Assembly: GCF_014656195.1 (NCBI RefSeq)
Contig: NZ_BNBY01000014.1
Location: 136,306-200,305, forward strand
DNA length: 64,000 nucleotides
DNA from: Kitasatospora xanthocidica
GTDB taxonomy: Bacteria; Actinomycetota; Actinomycetes; Streptomycetales; Streptomycetaceae
Reading direction: 5' to 3'
Position 1 is the stretch's first letter. Each line of letters starts with the position of its first letter. Both the position numbers and the translations under genes were made by a program. Positions 63,965-64,000 of the stretch are shown here, in pieces. Below the pieces are notes generated by a model. That model saw nothing but the letters and a program-made list of their open reading frames with translations. It made no database searches and was not told the origin of the DNA.

Positions 63965-64000
63965 TCACGGAGAGTTTGATCCTGGCTCAGGACGAACGCT
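63965..64000 (+). rRNA. rrs: 16S ribosomal RNA, 5' end only
   Basis: The last bases contain GGAGAGTTTGATCCTGGCTC, the universal bacterial 16S 5' sequence, followed by AGGACGAACGCT as in actinobacteria. The mature 5' end is placed at TCACGGAGAG by comparison with streptomycetes; the remainder lies outside the window. Confidence 0.95.

Overview
The window is a very GC-rich chromosomal segment from a filamentous actinomycete of the Streptomycetaceae (Streptomyces or Kitasatospora; the sequence does not separate them). The evidence is the strong third-position GC, frequent GTG starts, the order cold-shock gene / mqnA / Ser-Thr kinase / mqnC / menG / nuoA-N / polyprenyl synthase / korAB that is typical of Streptomyces, the futalosine menaquinone route, DUF4229 and DUF6542-type proteins, AfsR-like regulators, and the 5' end of a 16S rRNA gene with an actinobacterial leader. 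I saw no tRNA gene, CRISPR array, insertion sequence or prophage.

Layout. 0-9 kb is accessory: a truncated GlxA/AdpA-type regulator divergent from an MFS transporter, a GNAT acetyltransferase, a DUF4229 membrane protein, a LacI regulator, a 1120-residue cell-wall-anchored surface protein (LPGTG) and a second MFS transporter. 8.9-10.5 kb holds a DAACS-family symporter preceded by a probably leaderless, cysteine-codon-containing short ORF. 10.8-19.5 kb is respiratory: a cold-shock protein, mqnA, a receptor-type Ser/Thr kinase, mqnC with a degenerate amidohydrolase-like neighbour, a two-TM membrane protein, menG and a MenJ-like geranylgeranyl-reductase-family enzyme. 19.5-26.4 kb carries a MazG-like protein, a secreted cyclophilin, a TetR/CatB-Vat acetyltransferase pair sharing a perfect operator, an EamA transporter, a membrane protein and a two-component system. 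27-43.6 kb is the complete 14-gene nuoABCDEFGHIJKLMN operon for complex I, followed by a polyprenyl diphosphate synthase (menaquinone side chain), an orphan NarL-type regulator and korAB (2-oxoacid:ferredoxin oxidoreductase). 49-55.5 kb has a VOC protein, an LCP cell-wall ligase with a DUF6542 partner, a TetR regulator, a lipoprotein, a nucleotidyltransferase-fold protein and a GNAT protein. 55.5-63.3 kb is a lectin/hydrolase/regulator island: a ricin-type lectin, a CHAP amidase/endopeptidase, a ricin-CAP protein, an AfsR-like STAND regulator, a divergent BTAD regulator whose P-loop lacks its lysine, and a bulb-type lectin. The window ends 36 nt into a 16S rRNA gene.

How the genes work together. 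MqnA and MqnC make the naphthoquinone head, the polyprenyl synthase the tail, MenG methylates, and the GGR-family enzyme probably saturates the chain; the product is the quinone substrate of the NuoA-N complex, whose promoter has a Rex-like site. KorAB can feed the same chain with reduced ferredoxin. The most interesting candidates for new biology are the leaderless Cys-rich uORF before the DAACS transporter, the CAP/CHAP/lectin cassette (two of its three products lack a signal peptide) under an AfsR-like regulator, a 60-codon ORF inserted between nuoL and nuoM with start/stop overlap at both ends, and a terminator-like hairpin in the cold-shock leader. Tandem repeats with an exact 15-nt period occur at five unrelated places.
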